Shown here: positions 26,616 through 36,160 of the stretch, piece by piece
How the letters are laid out: the number at the start of each line of letters is the position of its first letter
How positions within the stretch are numbered: the stretch's first letter is position 1
NCBI GenBank assembly: GCA_947503275.1
Contig: CANNCZ010000002.1
Location: forward strand, 640,733 to 704,732
Length of the DNA stretch: 64,000 nt
Reading direction: 5' to 3'
Source: an uncultured Erythrobacter sp.
GTDB taxonomy: Bacteria; Pseudomonadota; Alphaproteobacteria; Sphingomonadales; Sphingomonadaceae
The notes under the pieces: model-generated
What the model was told of the DNA's origin: nothing
The model's input: the letters and a program-made list of their open reading frames with translations, nothing else
Database searches by the model: none
Program-made: the position numbers and the translations under genes

Positions 26616-27611
26616 ATGGCCGATCCCTACCGCACCCTTGGCGTGGCGCGCACTGCTTCTGAAAAGGAGATCAAGAGCGCTTATCGCACCCTTGCCAAGG
26701 AGCTTCACCCTGACCGCAACAAAGACAACCCAAAGGCGGCCGAGAAATTCTCGGATGCGACCAACGCCTATGATTTGTTGTCTGACAAAGACAAACGCGC
26801 GCAATTTGATCGCGGCGAAATTGATCAGGACGGCAATCCGCTAAACCCCTTTGCCGGTATGGGCGGTGGCGGTGGACGCGGGTTTGGCCGCGGCGGTCCG
26901 CGACCGGGCGGCTTTCGTGATCAGGAATTTGGTGGCTTCGATTCCAATGATATGGATTTAGGCGATTTGTTCGAGGGGCTGTTCGGTGGCCGCTCGCGCC
27001 AAAACGATACCTCACAGCGCCCACGCGGATTTGGTGGCGGTGGCCGCCGTCCGCCCCCTCCTCCGCCAAAACGCGGTGCGGATATTCAATACCGGCTCGC
27101 GGTCCCATTCGTCGATGCCGCCGCTGGTGTAGACCAACGGATTACGTTGGCCGACGGCAAAGCAATCAATCTGAAATTGCCCGCAGGGGTCGAAGACGGC
27201 ACGCAAATGCGGTTGAAAGGCAAAGGACAAAACGGTCCCGGCGGCTTTGGCGATGGCATTGTCTTGGTTGAAATCGTGCCGCACCCATTCTTTGAACGCG
27301 ATGGCGACAATATTCGCATGGACTTGCCCATCACGCTCAATGAAGCGGTGGCAGGTGGCAAGATCAAATGCCCCACGGTCGATGGGCCGGTGATGCTGAC
27401 GCTGAAACCCGGCGCGAATGGCGGCACGGTCATGCGGCTTACGGGGAAGGGTTGGACCAAGAGCTCTGGTAAAGGAAAAGGCGGGCGGGTCTTGCGCGGG
27501 GACCAGCTGGTAACGCTGGAGATCCAAATGCCAGAGGATCTCGATGGGCTGGCTAAACAGCTCGGCGATTGGGAAGATCCCGCGACTCCGCGTGAGAAGT
27601 TCGGGCTTTAG
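26616..27611 (+). CDS. DnaJ-like co-chaperone (type II, CbpA-like)
   Basis: This 331-residue Hsp40 has the J-domain at residues 3-70, with the HPD tripeptide in KELHPDRN. A Gly/Phe/Arg-rich linker follows (about residues 80-150), including a run of prolines. The two C-terminal substrate-binding beta domains are about residues 155-320 ([33 protein letters not shown]). The Cys-rich zinc domain of DnaJ is absent, so it is a class II J-protein. It is divergent from pdxH and followed 21 bases later by a brkB-type gene. Confidence 0.9.
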   Translation: MADPYRTLGVARTASEKEIKSAYRTLAKELHPDRNKDNPKAAEKFSDATNAYDLLSDKDKRAQFDRGEIDQDGNPLNPFAGMGGGGGRGFGRGGPRPGGFRDQEFGGFDSNDMDLGDLFEGLFGGRSRQNDTSQRPRGFGGGGRRPPPPPPKRGADIQYRLAVPFVDAAAGVDQRITLADGKAINLKLPAGVEDGTQMRLKGKGQNGPGGFGDGIVLVEIVPHPFFERDGDNIRMDLPITLNEAVAGGKIKCPTVDGPVMLTLKPGANGGTVMRLTGKGWTKSSGKGKGGRVLRGDQLVTLEIQMPEDLDGLAKQLGDWEDPATPREKFGL

Positions 27612-27632
27612 CAGGGGAGCGCAAGCGACGCT

Positions 27633-28694
27633 TTGAAACGCCAAGAGACCCCGCAAAAGATCGCTGGCCGCCGCGCCTACCCCGCGCAGATGGGCGTCGA
27701 AATACGCTCGCTTTCCCCTGAGGCGCGCCGGAGCCGTGCGCTTCAGCAACAATCTCTATTCGCAGGCGAGGATACCGAGAGCGCTCGCAAATCCGGACTT
27801 TTGGGAAGAGCCGCGAACCGTATCGGTCCCGGCACGCGCATCTATCAGGTGGCGCGGCGGACAGTTATCGGCACGTATCAGGATGGTTTTATCCATGCTG
27901 GCAACCTTGCCTATCTATCGATGCTGGCGATCTTTCCTTTCTTCATTCTGGGCACCGCCGCGTTTGAGTTGGCAGGGGGGCGCGATTCCGCCACCTCTAT
28001 GATCACCACCATCCTGATTGCGATGCCGCCAACCGTCGCTGCCGCCATCCGCCCCGTGGCCGAAGAGATCATCTTTGCCCGTGATGGATGGCTCTTATGG
28101 TTGGGCGCGGGCGTTGCGTTGTGGACCGTGTCCAGCTTGGTGGAGACGATTCGCGACATCCTTCGCAGAGCTTATGGGACAAACGCACGCTATGCCTTTT
28201 GGCAGACCCGCCTGCTTTCCGCCGGTCTGATACTCGGTGCAGTCGCCGTGTTGATGGCGTCTTTGTTCGCAACCGTAGCGATTGGCGCTGCGCAGCAGGT
28301 TATCTTGGCGGCATTGCCGCAGTTATCCGAAGCGGTCGACTACCTCCGGGTGTCGCGCATCGTGCCCGCTTTGGGTCTGACGGGGTCCCTCTATATGCTG
28401 TTTTTCACGCTGACCCCGGCTGAGTATCGCACTAAAGCCTATCCGAAATGGCCCGGCGCACTCTTCACCGCCATTTGGTGGATTGGAGTCACCACCGCTA
28501 TGCCGCCAATTCTGCGCGGGTTTTTCACCTATAGCCTGACCTATGGCAGCATGGCGGGGATCATCATCGCCTTGTTCTTTTTCTGGCTCGTGGGGCTTGG
28601 CCTCGTTATCGGAGCAGAATTGAACGCGGCGCTTGCGGAACCGGATATGGAACCAGACGCGGAACCAAAGAATTTCGAGGAGGAACAAAGATGA
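27633..28694 (+). CDS. YihY/BrkB family inner-membrane protein
   Basis: This 353-residue protein has about six hydrophobic segments across residues 90-335 and the BrkB/YihY features DGFIHAGNLAYLSMLAIFPF, WTVSSLVETIRDILRRAY and a conserved WPGALFTAIWW. The 85-residue N-terminal extension is basic and polar. The function of the family is unsettled; it was once annotated as ribonuclease BN. The start is uncertain: TTG 27633 is listed, with GGGGAG about 15 bases upstream; ATG 27690 is an alternative. Its stop overlaps the fabI start as ATGA. Confidence 0.85.
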   Translation: MKRQETPQKIAGRRAYPAQMGVEIRSLSPEARRSRALQQQSLFAGEDTESARKSGLLGRAANRIGPGTRIYQVARRTVIGTYQDGFIHAGNLAYLSMLAIFPFFILGTAAFELAGGRDSATSMITTILIAMPPTVAAAIRPVAEEIIFARDGWLLWLGAGVALWTVSSLVETIRDILRRAYGTNARYAFWQTRLLSAGLILGAVAVLMASLFATVAIGAAQQVILAALPQLSEAVDYLRVSRIVPALGLTGSLYMLFFTLTPAEYRTKAYPKWPGALFTAIWWIGVTTAMPPILRGFFTYSLTYGSMAGIIIALFFFWLVGLGLVIGAELNAALAEPDMEPDAEPKNFEEEQR

Positions 28695-29497
28695 CCCAGC
28701 TTATGGAAGGCAAACGCGGCCTGATCATGGGGCTTGCCAATGACAAATCGCTGGCCTGGGGCATTGCAAAGCAGCTTTCCAAACAGGGCGCAGAGCTGGC
28801 ATTTTCGTATCAGGGCGATGCGCTTGCAAAACGGGTAAAGCCACTCGCAGAGCAACTCGGAAGCGATTTCACCTTTGAATGCGATGTGTCCGATATGGAT
28901 TCGCTCGATGCAGGGTTCGCTGCGATCAAGGAGCGTTGGGGCAGCATCGATTTCGTCGTCCACGCCATCGGGTTTTCCGACAAGGCGGAGCTGCGCGGCA
29001 AATATGTCGACACGAGCCTCGACAATTTCCTAATGACCATGAACATCTCAGCCTATTCACTGGTTGCAGTGACAAAGCGCGCGGCCGAATTGATGCCCGA
29101 AAGCGGCGGATCAATCCTCACGCTGACCTATTACGGCGCAGAGAAAGTGGTGCCGCATTACAACGTCATGGGCGTTGCAAAGGCCGCGTTGGAGGCAAGC
29201 GTGCGTTACCTTGCCAATGACCTTGGCCCCGACAATATCCGCGTCAATGCGATCAGCGCAGGGCCGGTCAAAACGCTAGCCGCGAGCGGGATTGGCGATT
29301 TCCGCTACATCCTCAAATGGAACGAGCTCAACGCACCTTTGCGCCGCAATATCACGATTGACGATGTCGGCGGATCAGCGCTCTACTTCCTGTCCGACCT
29401 CGCATCGGGCGTGACTGGAGAGGTTCAGCATGTCGATGGCGGCTATCACGTGGTTGGTATGAAGCAGGAAGACGCACCAGATATTGCTTTGGGGTGA
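28691..29497 (+). CDS. fabI: Enoyl-[acyl-carrier-protein] reductase (NADH)
   Basis: This 268-residue short-chain dehydrogenase relative catalyses the last step of each fatty-acid elongation cycle. Visible features are the N-terminal GKRGLIMGLANDKSLAWGIA (cofactor loop), the catalytic pair in YNVMGVAKAALE (Tyr-x6-Lys), and AISAGPVKTLAASGI (substrate loop). The start is ATGA-coupled to the brkB-type gene and preceded by GAGGAACAAAG. It is a possible triclosan target by family. The convergent hypothetical gene starts 3 bases after its stop. Confidence 0.95.
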   Translation: MTQLMEGKRGLIMGLANDKSLAWGIAKQLSKQGAELAFSYQGDALAKRVKPLAEQLGSDFTFECDVSDMDSLDAGFAAIKERWGSIDFVVHAIGFSDKAELRGKYVDTSLDNFLMTMNISAYSLVAVTKRAAELMPESGGSILTLTYYGAEKVVPHYNVMGVAKAALEASVRYLANDLGPDNIRVNAISAGPVKTLAASGIGDFRYILKWNELNAPLRRNITIDDVGGSALYFLSDLASGVTGEVQHVDGGYHVVGMKQEDAPDIALG

Positions 29498-29499
29498 GT

Positions 29500-30714
29500 C
29501 TAGCGTGCTTCTATCTGTATCCGGCCCAGCTCGGCACGCAAAGTCGGCTCTCCGCGTAGAGCGCGAGCATCAATGGCAATGGTCATTCGTTCGCAATCTG
29601 AGGGAACCTGTTCAATTGTGAAGCTGTTGTTGCCCGATTCCAGACCTTCGTCGAAAAACGCGGCGCCAGAAAGACCACAACCCAACTGCACGCGCACCGC
29701 ATCGCGCCGGACAGGCCCACCGGGTTCAAAAATGACTGATAGAGTAAAAGCCGCCTCCGGCAGAGGGATTGTGCGACGCGCAATCATGCCCCCTTGTCCT
29801 GGCCTCACAAAAATTTCGAGCTTTTGTTCATCGCGGCTTGGCTGAGATCTGAAATTGCTTTCATCGGTAAGCTGCCAGTCAAAAGGCGGAAAGTCCGATG
29901 CCCATGCCAATCCAACGCCTTGCGCTACCCGCTCGCCACCTTCAGTCAGTTCGATATAGAGCTGCTGAGCGACTTCCAATTCGCCTTGGCTCGCAAGTCC
30001 GCTGACAAGTTCAAGATCAAATTGCTTATTCTCATAAACAATGTCGCTGCGAATGCTGGCTAGATTCACTCTGGCGCGGGGATCTCGCACTGCGAATTGT
30101 AAGAAGCGGTTATGCCAAGGCGAAGACTCGCTGAGAATTCGACTGAAAACTGGCTGTGTTTCAGGTCGTGCCATCGCATCGACCAACACAGGGTAAAACT
30201 CAGGACGGTATTCTGGATGCGTGCGTAAGATTTGATCCAACGTCGCGATCACCTGAGGAAAGTCCTCGGCGACCAAACGCTCTTGTAGCACCAACCCCTG
30301 AAGCGAAAGGTCCCGGCGGTTCAAACGACTGGCCGCTTCCAAAACGGCCAAACGCTTCTCGCTTTGAGCGCCCTCTCCCTCTTCCCCAAGTGTCATGGCA
30401 ATGATTGAATGCGACTTCGGCGCTAAAGGATCGATCGACAATGAGCGAAGGGCCAACGAGCTTGCCGCATTTGCTGAAACCTCCAAGTCTTGCGACGTTT
30501 CGAAACTCTCCTGAAATTCACGGAAGGCCTGCCGTTCAAGGGCAATACCATTGCCAGGAAACACTGCGCTCGCCTGGCCGGGAGCTTGGCGGGTCAGAAC
30601 GCCACTTATTGCCTGAGCCGCCAACAGACCAAAAAGCACAAGGCCGATCAATGCGGCCCCGATCAGTCGCGGAACGTTTAGGCGCGAGGCGGGACGAGCT
30701 TTGGACCGAGCCAT
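29500..30714 (-). CDS. Hypothetical repeat-containing membrane-anchored protein
   Basis: This 404-residue protein has one N-terminal membrane helix (LIGAALIGLVLFGLLAAQAI, residues 16-35). A helical region (about residues 60-230) looks like degenerate tetratricopeptide repeats, for example SLALRSLSIDPLAPKS and VIATLDQILRTHPEYRP. The C-terminal portion (about 250-404) is strand-rich. I do not recognise a named family. It starts 6 bases downstream of the BY-kinase stop and is the last gene of the exopolysaccharide export block, so a role in glycan export or assembly is inferred from position. Confidence 0.72.
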   Translation of the reverse strand: MARSKARPASRLNVPRLIGAALIGLVLFGLLAAQAISGVLTRQAPGQASAVFPGNGIALERQAFREFQESFETSQDLEVSANAASSLALRSLSIDPLAPKSHSIIAMTLGEEGEGAQSEKRLAVLEAASRLNRRDLSLQGLVLQERLVAEDFPQVIATLDQILRTHPEYRPEFYPVLVDAMARPETQPVFSRILSESSPWHNRFLQFAVRDPRARVNLASIRSDIVYENKQFDLELVSGLASQGELEVAQQLYIELTEGGERVAQGVGLAWASDFPPFDWQLTDESNFRSQPSRDEQKLEIFVRPGQGGMIARRTIPLPEAAFTLSVIFEPGGPVRRDAVRVQLGCGLSGAAFFDEGLESGNNSFTIEQVPSDCERMTIAIDARALRGEPTLRAELGRIQIEAR

Positions 30715-30720
30715 AACTAC

Positions 30721-32853
30721 CTATGCGCGACCAGGTTCCACGGCCCTGCCATCGGAACCGTATCCATATCCGTAGCCATAACCGTATCCGTATTCCGCGC
30801 CGCGCTCATCAAGCTTGGTCAACACAAAGCCATATGTCTGTGCACCTGTCCGATTGAGCCGGGTAATCGAGTTCTCGATAACCTTAGCTTTCATGCGATT
30901 GGCTTCGACCACATAGAGTACACCATCAGCCGCCCGCGCCGTTTCGATCGCGTCAGCTAATGATAGCATCGGGGCGCAATCGATAATGATCTGATCGTAG
31001 GTTTCGCGGGCTTCGCTGATGATCTCACGGAGCCGGGGCCCAGCAAGCAAGTCAACAGGATTGGGCGGTTTGTGACCAATCGGCAAATAGTCGAAACCGA
31101 AATCGTCAACCGGGACAACTTGTGTTGCCAGAGCCAGATCAGAGTTGGTCAACATGCCAGCAAGACCCCCTCTCTTATCGCCTTCTGCGTTGAGCGTGCG
31201 CGCCAGTTTGGAGTTCCGAAGATCGGCATCAAGCAGAAGGGTCCGCTTACCCAGCTGAGCAAAACTGGCAGACAACGCAGTGGACGAGAGGCTCTTTCCC
31301 TCTGATGGAACGGTTGATGTCACCATCAGAGTAGGCGGTGCACCTTGCGGGGTAAGGAATGCCAGATTTGTTCGCAGCGAACGATAAGCCTCGCTGATCT
31401 CTGAGGAATTCTGACGAAGATCATCATGGAGCTTGTCTGAGGACACTTGCGGGATTGCCCCAAGGGCAGGAATACCAAGCCGATCTGCCGCGCTCTGTGG
31501 GTCGCCGAGTGTCTGGCTGAGCATGACACGAAGATAAACGATCCCTGCTGCAAGGACCCCGCTGGCGATCAGTGCAATCAACAAGTTTTGGACAAGCGAG
31601 GGCGAATACGGGAAGCGTGGTTCGCGCGCTTCATCAATCAATTTGATATTGTTCTGACCAGCACCAGACGCCTCAAGCTCTTTCAAGCGCTGCAACAATG
31701 CATCATAGAGTTCTCGGTTGGTCTCAACTTCGCGTTTTAAGATGCCATAGCGAATGCCTTGGTTCTGCTGTCCAAGGAACTGTGCTTTCGTCGCTTCCAA
31801 TTGCCGACGCAGATTGGTCTCACGCAAGGTAGCTGAGCGCAGAGCGCCCTGAGCCTCAGAAGATCGCGAGGCGCGTAATGATGCAACCTCAGCCTCTTTT
31901 TGACGAAGGGCAGGGTAATCGGGGCCGAATGTCTCTTTCAACGTAGAAAGTTCAGCCTCCGCTAGCGCCAGTTGCGATACAACTCTATTGTCAGATGTGC
32001 TGTTTGAAACATTGCCGGCGATTACCGCCGATTGCGCTTCGATCCGGTCCGTTATTGCGCGGGCCAATGCGGCATTGATGGCCGACAGATCAGACGCGAT
32101 CAGCGTTTGGCTAGCCGTGTCCGCGTTACCATCAGATCCAGAAGATTCGAGCACCAGAATTTGGTTCGAATTGGCATAGTCGACCAATTCTTGTTCGGAC
32201 TGCGCAAGTGTTTCACGCAGTTCATCGATCTGATCGCGCAAGAATTCTCGCGCCTGGATATTGGTCCCGAACCGCTTCTCATAATTGGCTGAGATAAATT
32301 CATCGGCCCACAGATTGGCAACCTGTGCAGAGACTTCAGGCGACGCACTGGCAAAGCTGATATCGATAAGGCTGGATTGCGTGATCGGTTCAATTGTCAA
32401 TTGGCTCAAAACCAACCGCTCAAGATCACTTTGATCCGGCGCATCCGCTTCGACCAAATCAAAAGCTTCCAGAAAAGCAGGATCGCGCAACAGATTCCCC
32501 GATTCCACAACGCGGGTCGCCATAAATCGCGATTCGAGCAGCTCGTATTGGGTGTTGAGATATTGCAGCTCTGAAACACGCCCTTCTGACTCCAATGGAT
32601 CAAGGGCAGTGACATTGGCAGATACCTGAGACACCTCGACACGCGCAGTTGAAGCAAACTGCGGCGTTGCCAGCAACGTCGCCGCCAGACCGACAAGAGC
32701 CCCGGTCACAAAAAGTGCAATGATCCAATATCGGATCGCCTTTAATTCAATCAGGTAGCGATCTAGATCGATCACGAAGCGATCATCATCCTTCGCCGCT
32801 TGGTCAAAGCCCTGGTGGGCTGACGCGCCGGGGACGGTCATATCTTTGGACAT
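30721..32853 (-). CDS. Wzc-type polysaccharide co-polymerase with tyrosine kinase domain
   Basis: This 710-residue BY-kinase has an N-terminal Wzz/GumC chain-length domain flanked by two membrane helices (about residues 38-60 and 430-452) with coiled-coil segments between. A cytoplasmic CpsD-type kinase follows: Walker A in STVPSEGKSLSS (about 510-521), Walker A' with LLLDADLRNSKL, and Walker B in IIIDCAPML. The C-terminus carries six tyrosines alternating with glycine (encoded at about 30757-30796), the expected autophosphorylation cluster. It controls chain length and export together with the lipoprotein encoded upstream. Confidence 0.93.
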   Translation of the reverse strand: MSKDMTVPGASAHQGFDQAAKDDDRFVIDLDRYLIELKAIRYWIIALFVTGALVGLAATLLATPQFASTARVEVSQVSANVTALDPLESEGRVSELQYLNTQYELLESRFMATRVVESGNLLRDPAFLEAFDLVEADAPDQSDLERLVLSQLTIEPITQSSLIDISFASASPEVSAQVANLWADEFISANYEKRFGTNIQAREFLRDQIDELRETLAQSEQELVDYANSNQILVLESSGSDGNADTASQTLIASDLSAINAALARAITDRIEAQSAVIAGNVSNSTSDNRVVSQLALAEAELSTLKETFGPDYPALRQKEAEVASLRASRSSEAQGALRSATLRETNLRRQLEATKAQFLGQQNQGIRYGILKREVETNRELYDALLQRLKELEASGAGQNNIKLIDEAREPRFPYSPSLVQNLLIALIASGVLAAGIVYLRVMLSQTLGDPQSAADRLGIPALGAIPQVSSDKLHDDLRQNSSEISEAYRSLRTNLAFLTPQGAPPTLMVTSTVPSEGKSLSSTALSASFAQLGKRTLLLDADLRNSKLARTLNAEGDKRGGLAGMLTNSDLALATQVVPVDDFGFDYLPIGHKPPNPVDLLAGPRLREIISEARETYDQIIIDCAPMLSLADAIETARAADGVLYVVEANRMKAKVIENSITRLNRTGAQTYGFVLTKLDERGAEYGYGYGYGYGYGSDGRAVEPGRA

Positions 32854-32864
32854 GGATTTGGTCT

Positions 32865-33545
32865 CTAATTCCCAAGACGGTCCAAGAGGACCACGGCCGA
32901 TGAAACAAGCGGCGCAAATTGCAAGATATTGTCTAGTCGCCGGCGACCAGGAGAATCGCCCACCATAACGATGTCATTGGGATAAAGCACCGGATCGGCA
33001 TAATTGCCGCGCTGAATCGCGCCCAAATTGTAAAGCCCAATGTAATCCTGGCCTGCCACTGTGCGCATTACGAGAACATCGTCCAGCTTGGCATATTGGG
33101 CCAGCCCCTCGGCCTGATTCACCATCCGCAGCAAGGTGGGGCGCCCGATCGCAGGGTAGGAACCGGGCCGTCTGACTTGGCCGCCTATCGATACCGATGG
33201 CGGAGGGAATTCGGTTGGAATGACGCGTACTTGGGGGTCGAGCACGTAACGTCCGCGCAATGCCTGAGCCAACAAGTCAGAAGCGTCGGAGGGCGATTTT
33301 CCGCCCAAAGACACAACACCCAATAGGGGAAAGCCAATATCGCCCTCTTCATTTGTGAGGTAAGTTCCGCTGAGCGGCTCTGCACCAACCACCTCAATCT
33401 CAAGCGTTTCTTGCGGGCCGATAGTGTAGAAGATTTCGTTGCGCGGCTCGGGCAAGGTGTCGAGTTGGGTGATCTCGATTCCCGGTGCCACGCCAAAAGT
33501 GCGATCGGTCGCACACGCGCTCAAAACCAAAAAAGCGGCCAACAC
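32865..33545 (-). CDS. Wza-type polysaccharide export lipoprotein
   Basis: This 226-residue outer-membrane export protein has the lipobox LSAC near the N-terminus. A poly_export domain follows (YTIGPQETLEIEVVGAE, LGVVSLGGKSPSDA, about residues 38-115) and then a SLBB domain (SIGGQVRRPGSYPAIGRPTL, about 118-200). GTG 33545 leaves a very short signal with no basic residue and no ribosome site. An in-frame ATT at 33569-33567, with AAGGA 8 bases upstream, would add 8 residues and give a normal lipoprotein signal. The Wzc-type gene follows after 11 bases. Confidence 0.88.
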   Translation of the reverse strand: MLAAFLVLSACATDRTFGVAPGIEITQLDTLPEPRNEIFYTIGPQETLEIEVVGAEPLSGTYLTNEEGDIGFPLLGVVSLGGKSPSDASDLLAQALRGRYVLDPQVRVIPTEFPPPSVSIGGQVRRPGSYPAIGRPTLLRMVNQAEGLAQYAKLDDVLVMRTVAGQDYIGLYNLGAIQRGNYADPVLYPNDIVMVGDSPGRRRLDNILQFAPLVSSAVVLLDRLGN

Positions 33546-33668
33546 GGTTAGGTTTCTAAGGCTGGGAATTGAATTGATCCTTGCTACAATAATCCGAAAG
33601 TCGCCAGTACAAACGCCAAGGCGGAAATTGGGACAGCGCCGAATTGCGCGTTCTCTTTTGGCTCATCC

Positions 33669-35090
33669 TCAGCTCTTAGATCTCTCGCTATTTGATTTGT
33701 CGATACAAAATGCAAGCAGTATCCAAATGACACTTGTCTGAAAAACGGGGATGCGTAACGGATAGTCGACGATCGATGCCGCTGCAATAACGGCAATGAT
33801 CGCTAGCCAGAAAAATGGGATAGATAGCGGCACATCAGAGGCTCCGAACAGCTTCTTTACGGTTCTGCCAAACCCGAAGAGCCCCACAACCAACAGCACA
33901 ATCGCTGGCAGGCCACCCTCAATCACCAACTGTGCCCAGTCATTATGCGCCTGATTGACGTAGGACGGCAGCAACAATTCGGTCGGCTCGTAAATGTGAT
34001 AAACCTCTTCGAATGACCCAAATCCAGTACCCACCAGCCAATGCGTGCGCATCATCAGTTCTAGCGTCGGCCACATCTTCCAGCGCAGGTCTTCAAATGG
34101 GGAGGTAGCGAAGATACTCTCATATCCCGGTAGATTTTCGAGCAATACGAAACCTGCAATCGGCGTAGCCAGCAAAGCTATGACAAGTGGGACCGCAAAG
34201 CGGCTATTGCGCTGCATCCACTCGAGGAGCTTTGCGGATTTTCGTACAGGACCGCCAGCGCTGCGACCGTTTGTCGAAAGCCAGAAAATGCCCGCCGACA
34301 ACACTGCTGTGAAAACGGTCATCACAAGGCCGGCTCGCGACGAACTGATGAGGCCCGCGATCAAGACTAAGCCAAAAGCCGCCATCGATACCATCCGCCA
34401 GGTTGGCACAAGGGTGCGAAAAGCGTGATCAACACTCAAACGCGCAATCACAAGCAAGACTATGCTGGAGAAAACAGCCGAGTGGTTTTCATTAGCAAAA
34501 ATACCTACCGGCGAGCCCGCATTGGTGATCGCGTAAAAGTACAGACCGCCCCACGATCCGGTGGCCACTTGAGCAAGACCGAGCAACGCATCAACGACAC
34601 CAATTGCCGCTACTACCATCAACACTTCATGCGCACGCAGCCGAAGGGTTAATGCGATAGCTGCGCCCGAAATCGGCACAATCAGGCTGGCCAAAGTATC
34701 AAGCGAGCGTGTGGGTGTTAGGGAGATGGGTCGCCAAGCATCCTCCATCCCAGTCAGCAGGTCGATATCCGCGATCAAAGAGCGATCTGGCAATGCCTGC
34801 CAAATGAAGGGAGGCAATGGCACCAATTGCAGGGCCACCCATACAATCGCCAGCCCACTCATCATAAGCAGACCCCGCACATCTTTTAACGCATCAGAGG
34901 ACAACCAATACAGCGCCGGGATCAAAAACAGAGCCGCTATGGGGCGCAGCGCAACAATCTGAACGGAATCCCCACGTGAACTGCCGCCAAGCAACGCAAG
35001 CAGGCAACCAAAGGCAGCGATTGTGGCCCATCTTACAGCTGGCCCCATGTCCAACTGAGTTGCCGAATTTGTAGAGATTTGCGACCTCAT
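33669..35090 (-). CDS. O-antigen ligase/polymerase family membrane protein (first copy)
   Basis: This 473-residue protein has about 11-12 hydrophobic segments. A large extracytoplasmic loop in the C-terminal half contains the typical Wzy_C/WaaL pattern: TGFGSFEEVYHIYEP and QAHNDWAQLVIEGG (a His-containing loop motif). Such proteins either polymerise repeat units (Wzy) or ligate glycan to a carrier (WaaL). ATG 35090 is preceded by AGAGCGG; an in-frame TTG at 35108 is less likely. A second protein of this family lies at 41418-42683 in the same locus. Confidence 0.88.
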   Translation of the reverse strand: MRSQISTNSATQLDMGPAVRWATIAAFGCLLALLGGSSRGDSVQIVALRPIAALFLIPALYWLSSDALKDVRGLLMMSGLAIVWVALQLVPLPPFIWQALPDRSLIADIDLLTGMEDAWRPISLTPTRSLDTLASLIVPISGAAIALTLRLRAHEVLMVVAAIGVVDALLGLAQVATGSWGGLYFYAITNAGSPVGIFANENHSAVFSSIVLLVIARLSVDHAFRTLVPTWRMVSMAAFGLVLIAGLISSSRAGLVMTVFTAVLSAGIFWLSTNGRSAGGPVRKSAKLLEWMQRNSRFAVPLVIALLATPIAGFVLLENLPGYESIFATSPFEDLRWKMWPTLELMMRTHWLVGTGFGSFEEVYHIYEPTELLLPSYVNQAHNDWAQLVIEGGLPAIVLLVVGLFGFGRTVKKLFGASDVPLSIPFFWLAIIAVIAAASIVDYPLRIPVFQTSVIWILLAFCIDKSNSERSKS

Positions 35091-35156
35091 AGCGAACCGC
35101 TCTAACAAGCTTTGCGATCAGGAAAAGGCAATTTTACGCCTGTTGTCCAAACCATC

Positions 35157-36149
35157 TCAAAACTTCGATGCCTCCACATCCAAACCGCGCGCTTCGGTAG
35201 CATGATCAAGGAACCATCGATATGTTTGCGCGATGCCCTCTTCCAGCTCAATCTGAGCCCGCCAACCCATCTGGCTCAACCGGTCGACATTCATCAGTTT
35301 GCGCATTGTCCCATCGGGTTTGGAAGCATCGGTTACAACGGCCCCGTTGTAACCTGTGACCCGTGCCACAATCTGCGCCAGTTCAAGTATCGAAACATCA
35401 GTGCCGCAACCTACATTGATATGGCTAAGCATAGGCTCGGTGTTTGCCTCATAGTGCTGTTGATCCAGATCAAGCACGAACAAAGATGCCTCCGCCATGT
35501 CATCAACGTGAAGAAATTCGCGGCGCGGGGTGCCCGTTCCCCAGATCGTCACTTCACTGGCACCGTTGCGTGCGGCATGATGGAAGCGCCGAATCAGTGC
35601 GGGCAAAACATGGCTGTTTTCTGGATGGAAGTTATCGCCAGGACCATAAAGGTTGGTCGGCATGACCGATCGATAGTCGGTGCCATATTGCCGGTTATAG
35701 CTTTCACAGAGTTTGATCCCTGCAATTTTCGCCACAGCATAAGGCTCGTTGGTGGATTCCAGGACGCCAGTCAACAAAGCCGCCTCGGACATGGGTTGTG
35801 CCACAGCTTTGGGATAAATGCAGGAAGATCCCAAAAACAAAAGACGCTGCACGCCCGCCGCGTAAGACTGATGAATTACGTTCGCCTCAATCATAAGATT
35901 TTCATACATGAATTCAGCGGGATAGGTGTTATTGGCGTGGATGCCGCCGACCTTTGCCGCGGCCAGAACGACGGCATCAGGTCTTTCATTTTGCAAAAAA
36001 TCACGCACGGCGTGCTGATCGGTCAGATCTAACTCGTCGCGCGACCGCGTTACCAATTCCAGCGGCTCACCTTGTGAACGGCGCGCTTCAAGCTTGCGCG
36101 TGATGGCGCCGCCAACCATTCCGCGATGACCGGCCACAAAGATCTTCAT
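35157..36149 (-). CDS. fcl: GDP-L-fucose synthase
   Basis: This 330-residue epimerase/reductase converts GDP-4-keto-6-deoxymannose to GDP-L-fucose with NADPH. Features are [10 protein letters not shown] (Rossmann loop), the SSCIYP segment with the catalytic Ser, YAVAKIAGI (YxxxK) and [11 protein letters not shown]. Two consecutive ATGs exist; ATG 36149 has AAGGGG at better spacing than ATG 36152. It follows gmd by 8-11 bases. Together they make GDP-L-fucose from GDP-mannose, so fucose (or a derivative) is a likely polymer component. Confidence 0.94.
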   Translation of the reverse strand: MKIFVAGHRGMVGGAITRKLEARRSQGEPLELVTRSRDELDLTDQHAVRDFLQNERPDAVVLAAAKVGGIHANNTYPAEFMYENLMIEANVIHQSYAAGVQRLLFLGSSCIYPKAVAQPMSEAALLTGVLESTNEPYAVAKIAGIKLCESYNRQYGTDYRSVMPTNLYGPGDNFHPENSHVLPALIRRFHHAARNGASEVTIWGTGTPRREFLHVDDMAEASLFVLDLDQQHYEANTEPMLSHINVGCGTDVSILELAQIVARVTGYNGAVVTDASKPDGTMRKLMNVDRLSQMGWRAQIELEEGIAQTYRWFLDHATEARGLDVEASKF

Positions 36150-36160
36150 CATCTGCCCCT

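Noticed and set aside
35112-36032. 306-codon plus-strand frame opposite fcl
   Set aside because: The fcl frame carries every family motif; the antisense product matches nothing recognisable and has no ribosome site.
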